64,000 nucleotides of DNA from Phenylobacterium zucineum HLK1. Its GTDB lineage: Bacteria; Pseudomonadota; Alphaproteobacteria; Caulobacterales; Caulobacteraceae. Below the pieces are notes generated by a model, which had not been told where the DNA came from, made no database searches, and saw only the letters and a list, made by a program, of their open reading frames with translations. A program made the translations under genes and the position numbers. This document shows, piece after piece, positions 10,053 through 18,200 of this stretch. The stretch lies in NCBI RefSeq assembly GCF_000017265.1, contig NC_011144.1:248001-312000 (forward strand), read 5' to 3'. Positions within the stretch are counted from its first letter, which is position 1. Every line of letters begins with the position of its first letter.

Positions 10053-10772
10053 ATGGCGGGACGGCGAGCGGGATGGGGACGGCGCGCCGGCGCAGGGGCT
10101 GTCTGCGCGGTGCTGACGGCCTGTTCGCCGCCGCCGGCGGAGATGCCGGCGACGAGCCAGTCGCCCTCGATCTTCGAGCTTTCGCCGCCGGTCGTGCTGG
10201 ACGCCGCGCCGCCGGCCGGCCTTGCGGGCCTGCGCGGCTACGGCGGGCGGGGCCGGGCCGAGTCCTGGCGCCTGCCGCGCGAGCGGATCCTCGTCGCCGG
10301 CCATGTGCTGCGGGCGATCCACATCGGCTCGTCCGACGACTTCGCCCGCTGGGAGCGGGGCGCCGGCGCGGTTCCGATCGTCCTGTGGTTCGACCGGGTC
10401 GGGCGCGGGCGGCCGGTGACCACGCCCGAGGACACGCTGCGGGTTCCTGACCTGACGGTCACGCCGTTCGCCGCCGCCTGGCGCCCCGAGCGGGGATTCG
10501 GGCGGGGGTTCGGGCCGGGCGCCTCCACCCTGGCGCTCGTCGCGCACCATCCGGACCTGGGCGAGCTGCGGCTGCAGCTGCGCGAGGTGCGGGCCCCGCC
10601 GGGCGGGCGGCGGGTCGGCGACTTCCCGCCGGGCGGCGTGGCGGTGATCGCCCTGAGCGGGGTGCTGCGCGCCGAGGGGCGCGAGCGGCGGGTGACCTTC
10701 GGCTATCTGGACTGGTGGCCGTGCCCGGGCGGGGCGAGTCTGCAGCTGGACCTGGCCTGCGCAAGGCCGTGA
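10053..10772 (+). CDS. Hypothetical lipoprotein
   Basis: 239 residues, family not recognised. A short basic N-terminus (MAGRRAGWGRRAG) and hydrophobic stretch end in a lipobox (AVLTAC, Cys at about residue 24), so an envelope lipoprotein is likely. The rest is Pro/Arg/Gly-rich without obvious repeats, with a C-terminal beta-like part ending YLDWWPCPGGASLQLDLAC. No partner genes. The start is the ATG nearest the signal sequence. Codon use matches the neighbours. Confidence 0.7.
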   Translation: MAGRRAGWGRRAGAGAVCAVLTACSPPPAEMPATSQSPSIFELSPPVVLDAAPPAGLAGLRGYGGRGRAESWRLPRERILVAGHVLRAIHIGSSDDFARWERGAGAVPIVLWFDRVGRGRPVTTPEDTLRVPDLTVTPFAAAWRPERGFGRGFGPGASTLALVAHHPDLGELRLQLREVRAPPGGRRVGDFPPGGVAVIALSGVLRAEGRERRVTFGYLDWWPCPGGASLQLDLACARP

Positions 10773-10781
10773 CGCCGGCGC

Positions 10782-11408
10782 TCAGCGGCGGGCGGCGACC
10801 GTCCCGGCGAGGCGGGCGATCTCGCGGGCGACGTCCTGCGGCCCGTGGTCGTCGGTGAGCTCGACGAAGGCGACGCCCGCCTTGCGTAGGGCTTCCTTCT
10901 TGACCGCGTCGCGGGCGGCGGCGGTGCGGCCCAGGTGGTGGCCCGAGCCCTGGTGCTCGAGGGCGGCGATCGGGCGGCCGTCGCGTGCGACGATCAGCAC
11001 GTCCACCCGCTTGGCGTTGATCGCCCGGAACGCGGCCTCGTCCGAGGCGGAGAGGATCTCCCCCAGGCTGACCTGGGCCATGACCCGCCAGCCGAGGCCC
11101 TGGTCGCGCACGGCGCGCTCGGCCGCGGCGAACACCTTCCACTCGCCCCGGTTCAGCAGGCGCTGGGTCTTGAACTCGGCCCCCATGACGAGGCGCAGCT
11201 GGTCGGCGGCGTCGAGCGGCGGGCCGAGCGGGCGCCCGTCGCGGCGGAACGGCGCCACGCGCCCGGCCGGCGAACCGGCGGGCGGCCGCCGGCGGCTCCA
11301 GGGCCTGCGGCGGCCGGTCTCCGCCTGGGTGAGGCCGAGGACGAGGCCGATCAGTCCCGCGCCCGAGACGGCGGTCAGGGTGACGAGGTCGGAGAGGTCG
11401 ACGATCAT
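10782..11408 (-). CDS. DUF2726 domain protein, membrane-anchored
   Basis: 208 residues. One predicted transmembrane helix (about residues 10-28: LTAVSGAGLIGLVLGL) is followed by an Arg/Pro-rich linker and a DUF2726 domain from about residue 70 (LRLVMGAEFKTQRLLNRGEWKVF) to the end. The segment VDVLIVARDGRPIAALEHQGSGHH resembles the DxE-x-K region of restriction-endonuclease-like folds. Cellular role unknown; possibly a nuclease-like protein. Convergent with the lipoprotein gene at 10053, and not in an operon. Confidence 0.82.
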   Translation of the reverse strand: MIVDLSDLVTLTAVSGAGLIGLVLGLTQAETGRRRPWSRRRPPAGSPAGRVAPFRRDGRPLGPPLDAADQLRLVMGAEFKTQRLLNRGEWKVFAAAERAVRDQGLGWRVMAQVSLGEILSASDEAAFRAINAKRVDVLIVARDGRPIAALEHQGSGHHLGRTAAARDAVKKEALRKAGVAFVELTDDHGPQDVAREIARLAGTVAARR

Positions 11409-11474
11409 AACGCGCGCTCCACAATCAGGGCGATTGTGGGCTGGGCGTCGCCACCTGGACGTTAAGCGACGTGG

Positions 11475-11648
11475 TTAGCGCTTCATCCAGGGCTTGGACT
11501 TGGAGGACGAGGCGTGCGCGGCGGCGCGCTCGCCCGGCAGGCTGCCCGCGCCGGGCGGCCGGGCCTTGGCGTCCTGGGCGGCCTTCTTCAGGCGCAGGGC
11601 CTTCTGCATCGGGGTCTCGGCCTTGGGGCCGTCGGCGGGATCGGTCAT
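11475..11648 (-). CDS. Small hypothetical basic protein (57 aa)
   Basis: A 57-codon frame starting ATG at 11646-11648 and ending TAA at 11475. The product starts MTDPADGPKAETPMQKALRL, has a Lys/Ala-rich central helix (RLKKAAQDAKARPP) and a Ser/Lys-rich end SSSKSKPWMKR. The composition is balanced, codon use shows the strong third-position GC of this genome, and it fills a gap that would otherwise be empty. No family recognised; I recall similar short proteins in Caulobacter relatives but cannot verify this. Confidence 0.6.
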   Translation of the reverse strand: MTDPADGPKAETPMQKALRLKKAAQDAKARPPGAGSLPGERAAAHASSSKSKPWMKR

Positions 11649-11700
11649 CCCGCCGACCTAGCACGCGCAGGCCAGCGGCGCGCCCCCTGGATCACCCTGC

Positions 11701-12123
11701 CTAGAACACCACCATGGCGGTGCGCACCGCCAGGACCGCCAGAACGATCGAGGCGATCATGAAGATGGCGAAGCGCAGCATGATGATGTTGGCGGTGGCC
11801 TGCACCAGGCTGTGGACCACCCGCAGGCCGACGTAGCCCCAGGCGAGGCCGACGTTGATCGGATCGCCGCCCACGCCCGCCACGGCCGCGGCCAGGGCGG
11901 CGGCGTAGAAGATCGTCGGCTGCTCCATCAGGTGGTTGTAGTTGTCGGCCTTCCACCGGACGTTCGGCGGCAGGCGGGACGCCAGGTCCGCGGCGGTGAG
12001 GCTGGGGTCGAGGGCGATCTTGGCCCTCTGCATGGCCGGGATGCGGGTGGCGTAGAGCCACAGCCACATGACCAGCGACCACAGCACCAGCGCGATTACG
12101 GGCCCAAGGATTGGGGACGCCAT
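11701..12123 (-). CDS. MAPEG family membrane protein
   Basis: 140 residues with four predicted membrane helices. The family features are the first helix (GPVIALVLWSLVMWLWLYAT), the loop with RWKADNYNHLMEQPTIFYA (the MAPEG EQ/N-type motif after helix 1) and GLRVVHSLVQATAN before helix 3. MAPEG proteins are trimeric membrane enzymes related to glutathione transferases; bacterial members are mostly uncharacterised. Standalone gene divergent from the EamA exporter. Confidence 0.9.
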   Translation of the reverse strand: MASPILGPVIALVLWSLVMWLWLYATRIPAMQRAKIALDPSLTAADLASRLPPNVRWKADNYNHLMEQPTIFYAAALAAAVAGVGGDPINVGLAWGYVGLRVVHSLVQATANIIMLRFAIFMIASIVLAVLAVRTAMVVF

Positions 12124-12260
12124 GAGGTTTCCTCCGACTCGTTGTTCTTGGACGGAGCATCGCCCGCAAGCTTGGCCGTGGCCAGTGTGTGGCGGGCCGG
12201 CCCTTTCGCGGCGCGCCGGGCGGTCCTACTCAGGACGTCTGGCAAGGGGGAGGGGGCGCC

Positions 12261-13166
12261 ATGGCGCGAAACGCGGCCTGGCCCATGGGCGTCGTGGCGC
12301 CGCTGCTGGCGGTGACCGCCGCCATGGCCGCCTTCCAGGTCGGCGCGGCCTTCGCCAAGCAGCTCTTTCCAGCGGTGGGACCGCAAGGGGCGGCGGCCCT
12401 CCGCATCGTCCTGGGCGCGCTGATGCTGCTTGCCGTGGGGCGGCCCTGGCGCGCCTGGCCGGGCCGCGGGTCCATCGTCCCGCTGATCGGGCTCGGGATC
12501 TCGGTCGCCGGCGTCATCCTGTTCTTCTACCTGGCCATCGACCGCCTGCCCCTCGGCGTGGCCATCGCGCTGCAGTTCCTGGGGCCGCTGAGCGTGGCGG
12601 TGTTCGGGTCGCGCCGGGCCAGCGACCTGGTCTGGGCCGCCACGGCCGCGGCCGGCGTCTGGCTGCTGGTGGGCGTGGGCCGGCAGACCGGCGCCCTGGA
12701 CCTGCTGGGGATCGGCTGGGCGCTGGCGGCGGCCGCCTGCTGGGCGGGTTACATCCTGGTGGGGCGGCGGGTGAGCCAGGGCTACGGGGTGGCGGTGGCG
12801 AGTCTTTCGATCGGCGTTGCGGCGCTGGTCGTTCTGCCGGTGGGGCTGGCGCACGCCGGCCCGGCGCTGTTCGCGCCGGCGATCCTGCCGTTGGCGCTGC
12901 TGGTGGCGTTGATGTCGACGGCCGTGCCCTTCGCCCTGGAGTTCTTCGCCATGCCGCGGATGCCGGCGCGCACCTTCGCCGTGTTCACCAGCCTGGAGCC
13001 GGCGTTCGGGGTGCTGTCGGGCCTGTTCCTGCTGCACGAGCGTCTCAGCCCGGCGCAGGTGGGCGGCGTCGCCATGGTCGTGGCGGCGGCGGCGGCGGCG
13101 GCCTGGTCCAGCGCCGCGGGCGCCCCGGCGGCCCATCCGGACCTCGCCGACGCCGCCCCCAACTGA
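12261..13166 (+). CDS. EamA/RhtA family exporter (drug/metabolite transporter)
   Basis: 301 residues, ten predicted membrane helices arranged as two EamA repeats (about 10-140 and 150-285). The motif AFAKQLFPAVGPQGAAALRI, and the later FTSLEPAFGVLSGLFLLHERLS, fit the RhtA (threonine/homoserine exporter) branch. Substrate not provable. Start chosen at the ATG after a GGGGGAGGGGG ribosome site. Divergent from MAPEG; the gap contains a small inverted repeat GTCCT-ACTC-AGGAC (12225-12238). Confidence 0.9.
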   Translation: MARNAAWPMGVVAPLLAVTAAMAAFQVGAAFAKQLFPAVGPQGAAALRIVLGALMLLAVGRPWRAWPGRGSIVPLIGLGISVAGVILFFYLAIDRLPLGVAIALQFLGPLSVAVFGSRRASDLVWAATAAAGVWLLVGVGRQTGALDLLGIGWALAAAACWAGYILVGRRVSQGYGVAVASLSIGVAALVVLPVGLAHAGPALFAPAILPLALLVALMSTAVPFALEFFAMPRMPARTFAVFTSLEPAFGVLSGLFLLHERLSPAQVGGVAMVVAAAAAAAWSSAAGAPAAHPDLADAAPN

Positions 13167-13229
13167 GCGGGCGGCGTCGGCGAGGGCGCGCGGGGGAACC
13201 CGCCGGCGGCCAAGCTCGTTCGGCACGGC

Positions 13230-13430
13230 ATGACCAGGGCTGAACTCTATCTCCAGGAAGCCGCCGAGGCCGAGGCCGCGGCGGCCGCGGTGCGCTCGCA
13301 CACCAACCGCCTGCGCTATCTCGACCTCGCCGAAGGCTACCGCGCGCTCGCCGAGCGCGTGCGGACGCTGGAGGAGCCGCGGAGCTGGCAGGGCGCGGCC
13401 GGCCGGGGGCAGGCGCAAGCCCAGGCCTAG
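13230..13430 (+). CDS. Small Ala/Glu-rich hypothetical protein (66 aa)
   Basis: 66 residues: MTRAELYLQEAAEAEAAAAAV, then HTNRLRYLDLAEGYRALAERVRTLEEP. Predicted as one long helix followed by a short Gly/Gln tail. Similar tiny proteins with a HTNRLRYLDLAEGYRALAE-like core occur in alphaproteobacteria (my recollection, unverified); function unknown. The stop codon lies inside a 13-base tandem repeat described separately. Confidence 0.7.
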   Translation: MTRAELYLQEAAEAEAAAAAVRSHTNRLRYLDLAEGYRALAERVRTLEEPRSWQGAAGRGQAQAQA

Positions 13431-13456
13431 AGCCCAGGCCTAAAGCCCAGGCCTAA
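13418..13456. repeat. Three tandem 13-base repeats spanning a stop codon
   Basis: AGCCCAGGCCTAG (13418-13430), AGCCCAGGCCTAA (13431-13443), AGCCCAGGCCTAA (13444-13456). The unit holds the StuI-type palindrome AGGCCT, and each copy carries an in-phase or out-of-phase TAG/TAA, so the repeat both ends the 66-residue frame and supplies further stops. It looks like a slippage or duplication product. Confidence 0.9.
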
Positions 13457-13523
13457 TCCTTTGCTTGACCCCGAGCGGCGCGGCTTGCTTGAAGTCGCGC
13501 CTCATCGAGTGGGGGAAGCGGGC

Positions 13524-13826
13524 GTGAGCGGCGAAGATTTCGTCTACGACGAGGCGACCGGCGAGTGGATCAGCGCCGCCGAGGCGGCGGAAAAGTCGGC
13601 GAGCGCCGGCCAGGTCGAGGTCCGCGATTCCGCGGGGAACCTGCTGGCGGACGGCGACGCGGTGGTGCTGGTCAAGGACCTCGAGGTGAAGGGCGCCGGC
13701 CAGACGCTGAAGCGCGGCACGAAGATCCGCTCGATCCGCCTGACCGGCGATCCCCAGGAGATCGACTGCCGCTACGAGGGCATCAAGGGCCTGGTCCTGC
13801 GCGCCGAGTTCGTGCGCAAGGCCTGA
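13524..13826 (+). CDS. PhnA/YjdM C-terminal domain protein (no zinc ribbon)
   Basis: 100 residues from a GTG preceded by GGGGGAAG; a TTG at 13461 is possible but has no ribosome site. The C-terminal two thirds match the PhnA/YjdM SH3-like domain: DSAGNLLADGDAVVLVKDLEVKG, then LKRGTKIRSIRL, EIDCRYEGIKGLVLRAEFVRK. The usual N-terminal zinc-ribbon with four cysteines is replaced by SGEDFVYDEATGEWISAAEAAE, which has no cysteine. The family name refers to phosphonate use, but YjdM is not required for that; function unknown. Confidence 0.85.
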   Translation: MSGEDFVYDEATGEWISAAEAAEKSASAGQVEVRDSAGNLLADGDAVVLVKDLEVKGAGQTLKRGTKIRSIRLTGDPQEIDCRYEGIKGLVLRAEFVRKA

Positions 13827-13907
13827 GGGCCGCCGGAACGGAACGGCGAGGGGGCGCGCTTTCCCCGCGGGGCGGAACGGGTCCGCCCGCGAGGAGGAGC
13901 TTCCCAC

Positions 13908-14333
13908 ATGATCCGCAAGGCGAACGCCACGTGGCGCGGCACGGGCCGCGACGGCGCGGGGACCCTGGATTCGGCCTCGGGCGTGCTGTCGGCCACGCCC
14001 TACAGTTTCAAGACCCGCTTCGAGGACCAGCCGGGGACCAATCCCGAGGAGCTGATCGCCGCGGCCCACGCCGGCTGCTTCACCATGGCCCTCGCCTTCG
14101 GGCTGCAGCGGGCGGGCCTCGAGGCCGAGGAGCTGCGCACCGAGGCGGCGGTGTCGCTCGAGCAGGACGGGGCGGGGTTCAAGATCACCCGCTCGGCGCT
14201 GACGCTCCGCGCCCGCGTGTCCGGGATCGACGAGGCGAAGTTCCTGGAGCTGGCCCGCGAGGCCGAGCAGACCTGCCCCGTCTCGCGCGTGCTGAACGCC
14301 GAGATCAGCCTGGACGCCCGGCTGGAGGGCTGA
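13908..14333 (+). CDS. OsmC family peroxiredoxin
   Basis: 141 residues, standard OsmC/Ohr fold that reduces organic hydroperoxides through a cysteine pair. Cys57 lies in the signature ELIAAAHAGCFTMALA and Cys123 in EQTCPVSRVLN. The N-terminal MIRKANATWRGTGRDGAGTL is typical for OsmC rather than Ohr. Preceded by GAGGAGGAGC ribosome site. Single gene; probably cytosolic oxidative or osmotic stress defence. I find no EcfG promoter in front of it. Confidence 0.95.
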   Translation: MIRKANATWRGTGRDGAGTLDSASGVLSATPYSFKTRFEDQPGTNPEELIAAAHAGCFTMALAFGLQRAGLEAEELRTEAAVSLEQDGAGFKITRSALTLRARVSGIDEAKFLELAREAEQTCPVSRVLNAEISLDARLEG

Positions 14334-14394
14334 CGGGAACCGATCACGTCGCCGTGCGCTGAAGCTTGGAAGACTTCACCATGGAGAGACGCCC

Positions 14395-14661
14395 ATGCGG
14401 ATCGGACACGCCGCGCTCGCCGCCGCGCTGAGCCTGGCCGCCTGCGAGAGCCAGGCCGACAAGGCCGCCGAGCAGAAGGCCGACGCCGTCGAGGCCCAGG
14501 CCGAACGGGCCGCCGACGCGCTGGAGGCGCAGGCCGATGCGATGGACCGCGCCGGCGACGTCGCGGCGGCGGGCGCCCTGGAACGCAAGGCCGACGAGAT
14601 CGAGGAGGCCGGCGACCGGGAGGCCGACGCCATCGAGCGCCAGGCCGGCAAGCAGAATTGA
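14395..14661 (+). CDS. Small helical lipoprotein
   Basis: 88 residues. Signal MRIGHAALAAALSLAAC with lipobox LAAC (Cys17), then a charged Ala-rich helix with heptad-like repeats (QADKAAEQKADAVEAQAER, then AADALEAQADAMDRAGD). It recalls Lpp-like or periplasmic coiled-coil lipoproteins, although I recognise no family. A ribosome site (GGAGAGACGCCC) precedes the ATG and a strong terminator follows, so it is a one-gene transcript. Confidence 0.75.
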   Translation: MRIGHAALAAALSLAACESQADKAAEQKADAVEAQAERAADALEAQADAMDRAGDVAAAGALERKADEIEEAGDREADAIERQAGKQN

Positions 14662-14702
14662 CGAGCTTTCCCCGAACCGGGGAGAGAGTTGGCTAGCCTG
14701 AA

Positions 14703-14737
14703 CGCCCCGCGGATCCCCGCCGCGGGGCGCTTTTTTT
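14703..14737 (+). terminator. Rho-independent terminator
   Basis: Perfect 10-base stem CGCCCCGCGG (14703-14712) / CCGCGGGGCG (14720-14729), then C and seven T residues. It ends the transcript of the small lipoprotein gene. Confidence 0.93.
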
Positions 14738-14856
14738 GCGCCCGGTTCTTCCGCGCCCCAGCGGCGGCCCGCCAGATGACCGGAACCTGAACGGCGGGGT
14801 TCAGGGGCGGTTCAAGCGGCCCCCTTTAGAACGGCTCCAACACAAGGAGCAGACCC

Positions 14857-15246
14857 ATGAAGATGCAAGGAAAGTCGAAGGTCGCCGTCGCCGCCCTGGT
14901 CGCGGGCTCGATCGCCCTGCCGGCCGGCGCGGCCGCCGCGGGCGAGAAGACCGAACGGGCCATCATCGGGGCGCTGATCGGCGGCGTCGCCGGCGCGGCC
15001 ATCTCGAAGGACGACACCACCGGCGCCCTGGTGGGCGCGGCGGCCGGCGCGGCCCTGGGCGCGGCCACGGCCAAGGACAAGAAGCACCGCTACTCGTACC
15101 GGACCAGCCAGCCCTACGCCCGCGACGCGCGCTACTCGAACTACGGCCGCTACGACCGGGCCGGCCGCTATGACCGCTACGACCGGTACGGCCGCTACGA
15201 CACCCGCTACGGCGGCGGCTACGCCCCCTACGGCTACTATCGCTAA
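14857..15246 (+). CDS. Glycine-zipper protein with Tyr/Arg-rich C-terminus
   Basis: 129 residues. Signal peptide to about residue 28 (AGAAAAGEK), a glycine-zipper region at about 35-75 (IIGALIGGVAGAAIS, then GALVGAAAGAALGAATA), and a low-complexity tail of Tyr/Arg/Asp/Gly (RYDRAGRYDRYDRYGRYD) ending GYAPYGYYR. Glycine zippers of this kind occur in outer-membrane-associated proteins. Upstream are repeated GGTTCA boxes (14798-14814), and a strong hairpin follows. Function unknown. Confidence 0.8.
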   Translation: MKMQGKSKVAVAALVAGSIALPAGAAAAGEKTERAIIGALIGGVAGAAISKDDTTGALVGAAAGAALGAATAKDKKHRYSYRTSQPYARDARYSNYGRYDRAGRYDRYDRYGRYDTRYGGGYAPYGYYR

Positions 15247-15260
15247 AGGCTCCGGATGCG

Positions 15261-15300
15261 GGCCGGGGCGCGCGGAAATCGCCGCGCGCCCCGGCCTTAT
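15261..15300 (+). terminator. Probable terminator after the glycine-zipper gene
   Basis: Perfect 15-base stem: GGCCGGGGCGCGCGG (15261-15275) pairs with 15282-15296, with the loop AAATCG. The following TTAT is a weak T-tract, so termination may rely on the very stable stem. Confidence 0.7.
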
Positions 15301-15459
15301 CGGCGATCACCAATACTCGCGCTCTTCGGGAAATTCGCCTCTCAGGCAAGTAACCCTAACGAGTGGAGCTGAAGATTCGCGTCGCAAGCGAGTTCTGTGC
15401 TAGTGGACCCATGGCCGCGCTTGGGCGGCCGGCGCGTGACAGCCTCCGGGTCGCTGCGA

Positions 15460-15618
15460 ATGCAGAAGTTCGTCATCCAGCAGAACATCCAGCACTTCGA
15501 GGATCTGCTGGAGACCGCCGTGGCCCCCGAGGACCGGCAGCGGCTCGAATCCCTGCTGGCCGAGGAACGCGCCAAGCTGCGCGCCCTCGACGACGGCGAG
15601 GATCCGGGCGCCGCGTAG
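15460..15618 (+). CDS. Small conserved-looking hypothetical protein (52 aa)
   Basis: 52 residues: MQKFVIQQNIQHFEDLLETA, VAPEDRQRLESLLAEERAKL and a short acidic end. Predicted as two amphipathic helices. I recall close variants of the QKFVIQQNIxHFxxLL pattern in many alphaproteobacteria, where the function is unknown. The open frame reaches 63 bases further upstream, but the internal ATG at 15460 starts exactly at this motif and is preferred. Confidence 0.72.
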   Translation: MQKFVIQQNIQHFEDLLETAVAPEDRQRLESLLAEERAKLRALDDGEDPGAA

Positions 15619-15639
15619 GCGCGGCCGCCTAGAGCCGCG

Positions 15640-16356
15640 TCAATCCAGGACGCAGTGCGCCAGGCCCTGGCTGCGCACGGCCCCGGCGTTGCGGCGGATG
15701 CTGCCCGAGCGCCGCTTCACGTAAGGCCCCGGCTTGGCCGCCCGCCAGGACAGCGGCTTGGGCAGGATGGCCGCCATGCGCGCCGCCTGCGCCGAGGTGA
15801 GCCTGGCGGCGGGCACGCCGAAGTTCCGCTGCGCCGCGGCCTCCGCGCCGTAGACCCCGGGCCCCCATTCGATGGAGTTCAGATAGACCTCCATGATCCG
15901 CCGCTTGCCCCAGCCGGTCTCGATCAGGACCGTGAACCAGGCCTCCAGCCCCTTTCGCACCCAGTCGCGCTTCGGCCACAGGAACACGTTCTTGGCGGTC
16001 TGCTGGCTGATGGTCGAGCCGCCGCGAATCCTGCCGCCGCGCTCGTTGGCGGCCATGGCCTTGCGGATGGCCTCGACGTCGAAGCCCATGTGCTCGCAGT
16101 AGCGGGCGTCCTCGGCGGCGATCACCGCCCGCACCAGGTGCGGCGAGATCTGGTCCAGCGGGACCCAGTCGCGCTCGAATCCGCGGCCCTCGAACACCCG
16201 CTGGACCATCAGGAAGGTGATCGGCGGCGGCACGAAGCGGTAGACGGCCACGGTCAGCACCGGGCCGATCCAGAACACCACCAGCCCCGCGGCCAGGAGC
16301 CAGGTCAGCACCTTCCGGACTGCGCCGCCCCCGCGGCCCTTCGCGCGCCTCGCCAC
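15640..16356 (-). CDS. mtgA: Monofunctional biosynthetic peptidoglycan transglycosylase MtgA
   Basis: 238 residues. One N-terminal membrane anchor (about 15-38, [18 protein letters not shown]), then a GT51 domain with the expected blocks: [16 protein letters not shown] (catalytic Glu), [25 protein letters not shown] (in parts) and [20 protein letters not shown]. It polymerises lipid II into glycan strands without a transpeptidase domain. Convergent with the 52-residue gene; no operon. Confidence 0.97.
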   Translation of the reverse strand: MARRAKGRGGGAVRKVLTWLLAAGLVVFWIGPVLTVAVYRFVPPPITFLMVQRVFEGRGFERDWVPLDQISPHLVRAVIAAEDARYCEHMGFDVEAIRKAMAANERGGRIRGGSTISQQTAKNVFLWPKRDWVRKGLEAWFTVLIETGWGKRRIMEVYLNSIEWGPGVYGAEAAAQRNFGVPAARLTSAQAARMAAILPKPLSWRAAKPGPYVKRRSGSIRRNAGAVRSQGLAHCVLD

Positions 16357-16430
16357 GTCCCTTGCCTTGACCTTGCGACCGGATGCTACTCCCCGGCCCC
16401 TAGAGGGTGCGAAAACAGGGTTGCCGCAAG

Positions 16431-17096
16431 ATGAACGTCTCCGAGGCCGTGGCGCAACGCATGTCGGTGCGGGCCTTCAAGCCCGATCCCGTGCCGGCCG
16501 AGGTCGTGCGCGACATCCTGGAGCGGGCGGCCAAGGCGCCCTCGGGCGGCAACCTGCAGCCCTGGCGGGTCTATGCGCTGGCCGGCGCGCCGCTGGAGGC
16601 GCTGAAGGCTCAGGTGGCCGCCAACCCGTTCGGCGAGGAGCCCGAGTACGACGTCTATCCGCCGAACCTGTGGGACCCGTTCCGCACCCGCCGCTTCCAG
16701 AACGGCGAGGACCTCTACGCCACGATCGGCATCCCGCGCGAGGACAAGCCCGCGCGCCTGCGCCAGCTGGCCAGGAACGGCACGTTTTTCGGCGCGCCCG
16801 TAGGCCTCTTCTTCTGCCTGGACCGCAAGCTGGGCCCGCCGCAGTGGGCCGACGTCGGCATGTACATGCAGACCGTGATGCTGCTCGCGATCGAGCGCGG
16901 GCTCGACACCTGCGCCCAGGAGTACTGGGCCCGCTATCCGAAGACGGTGGCCGAGGCCCTGAAGCTGCCCGAGGACCACATGCTGTTCTCAGGGATGGCC
17001 CTGGGCCGCCGGGACCCGGACGCGCCGATCAACACCCTGAAGGCGGCCCGCGACCCCTTCGAGGCCTGGGGCGAGCTGATCGGGTTCGAGGGCTAG
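16431..17096 (+). CDS. Nitroreductase family oxidoreductase
   Basis: 221 residues from the ATG at [22 protein letters not shown]-binding features of the nitroreductase fold are present: the RxSVRxF phosphate-binding opening, [13 protein letters not shown], and [26 protein letters not shown] near the end. These homodimeric enzymes reduce nitro compounds or quinones with NAD(P)H; the substrate is unknown. Its TAG stop shares a CTAG with the stop of the convergent WD40 gene. Confidence 0.92.
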   Translation: MNVSEAVAQRMSVRAFKPDPVPAEVVRDILERAAKAPSGGNLQPWRVYALAGAPLEALKAQVAANPFGEEPEYDVYPPNLWDPFRTRRFQNGEDLYATIGIPREDKPARLRQLARNGTFFGAPVGLFFCLDRKLGPPQWADVGMYMQTVMLLAIERGLDTCAQEYWARYPKTVAEALKLPEDHMLFSGMALGRRDPDAPINTLKAARDPFEAWGELIGFEG

Positions 17097-18064
17097 GCCA
17101 CCTCGGCGACGCCGGCGTTCCCGTCCTCGTCGCCCCAGGCGACGCGCCTGGCGTCGGGGGTGATGGCCAGGGCGGTGATCGGCGAGCCCTTCTCGGCCTT
17201 CAGCGGGACGATCCGCTCGCCGGTGAGGTCGCAGGCCCAGACCCGGCCGTCGTCGAGCCCCGCCGCCAGCCAGCTGGTGGCCGGCGCGGTCGCCACCTTC
17301 GCCACGGTCGCAGCCTCGTCGTAGCCGACCTCGGCGGCCTGCTTGCCCATCGGCCCGGTCGCGCCGGCGAACGGCCAGACGACGACGCCGTTGGCGCCCG
17401 AGGTGGCCAGCAGGCTGCCCTTGGACAGGAAGGCCAGGCTGCGCGGCTTGGCCGGATAGCCGCCCATCCGCATGTTCTTCTCGTCGGCCACGCGCCAGCC
17501 GTGGAGCTGGTTCTCCTGCATGGCGCTGATCAGGAACTTGCCGTCCGGGCTCCAGGCCACGGCGATGTGACTGCCGGCCCACTTCAGGACCACCGGCTTC
17601 TGGTCGGCGATCCGCGCGTACCACAGCCAGGCCCCGCCGTAGGTCGCGGCGGCCAGGCGCCGGCCCTTGGGATCGAAGGCCACGTCGGCGACGGTCTTCT
17701 CGTGGACGAAGGCGCGCGCGAAGGCGGCGTCCTTCACGTCGCGCACGTGCAGCTCGCGGCCCGCGCCGAACGCGATCAGGCCCGACTCGGGCGAGGCGGC
17801 GACCGTCTCGATCCACTTGCCGGGCAGGCTGGCGAGCTCGCTCGCCGAGCCGTCGGGGCGGGCCCAGACGAGGCGGCCGTCGTCGCCGCCCGACACCAGG
17901 CCCTCGCCGCCCGGATGCAGGGCCGCGGCGAGGCTCGCGCCGTCGTGGGCGGACACGGTGGCGGCGCCGGAAAACCGCACCGTGCCGTCGCCCAGGGCGA
18001 ATCCCGCGTTACCCGATCTGTCGAAAAGGGCGGCCGTGACATAGGCGTCGAAGCTGAAATTCAT
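17093..18064 (-). CDS. WD40 repeat protein (cytoplasmic beta-propeller)
   Basis: 323 residues made almost entirely of WD40-like blades, about seven: for example VSGGDDGRLVWARPDGSA, VAFDPKGRRLAAATYGGAWLWY, VAWSPDGKFLISAMQENQLHGW and LAITPDARRVAWGDEDGN. No signal peptide, so probably cytoplasmic. No catalytic domain; such a propeller probably serves as a scaffold. Ends convergently with the nitroreductase gene: the palindrome CTAG (17093-17096) provides TAG for both genes. Divergent from exbD. Confidence 0.88.
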   Translation of the reverse strand: MNFSFDAYVTAALFDRSGNAGFALGDGTVRFSGAATVSAHDGASLAAALHPGGEGLVSGGDDGRLVWARPDGSASELASLPGKWIETVAASPESGLIAFGAGRELHVRDVKDAAFARAFVHEKTVADVAFDPKGRRLAAATYGGAWLWYARIADQKPVVLKWAGSHIAVAWSPDGKFLISAMQENQLHGWRVADEKNMRMGGYPAKPRSLAFLSKGSLLATSGANGVVVWPFAGATGPMGKQAAEVGYDEAATVAKVATAPATSWLAAGLDDGRVWACDLTGERIVPLKAEKGSPITALAITPDARRVAWGDEDGNAGVAEVA

Positions 18065-18200
18065 GGCTTCCCCCTAGTCGGAGGGCCCCCGCGCCGCAAG
18101 GCGGGCGCATTCAGCCTTTACAAGCCCAATCCGGCTTGCCAATGGTCGCGGCGAATGGGCCCCGCATAGTTTAAGGGCCCGAGGGAAGGATCCAGGACGC

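Noticed and set aside
18152..18184. GGGCCC repeated around 18152 and 18175 between the WD40 and exbD genes
   Set aside because: GGGCCC is itself a palindrome and common in this GC-rich DNA; no further symmetry supports an operator.
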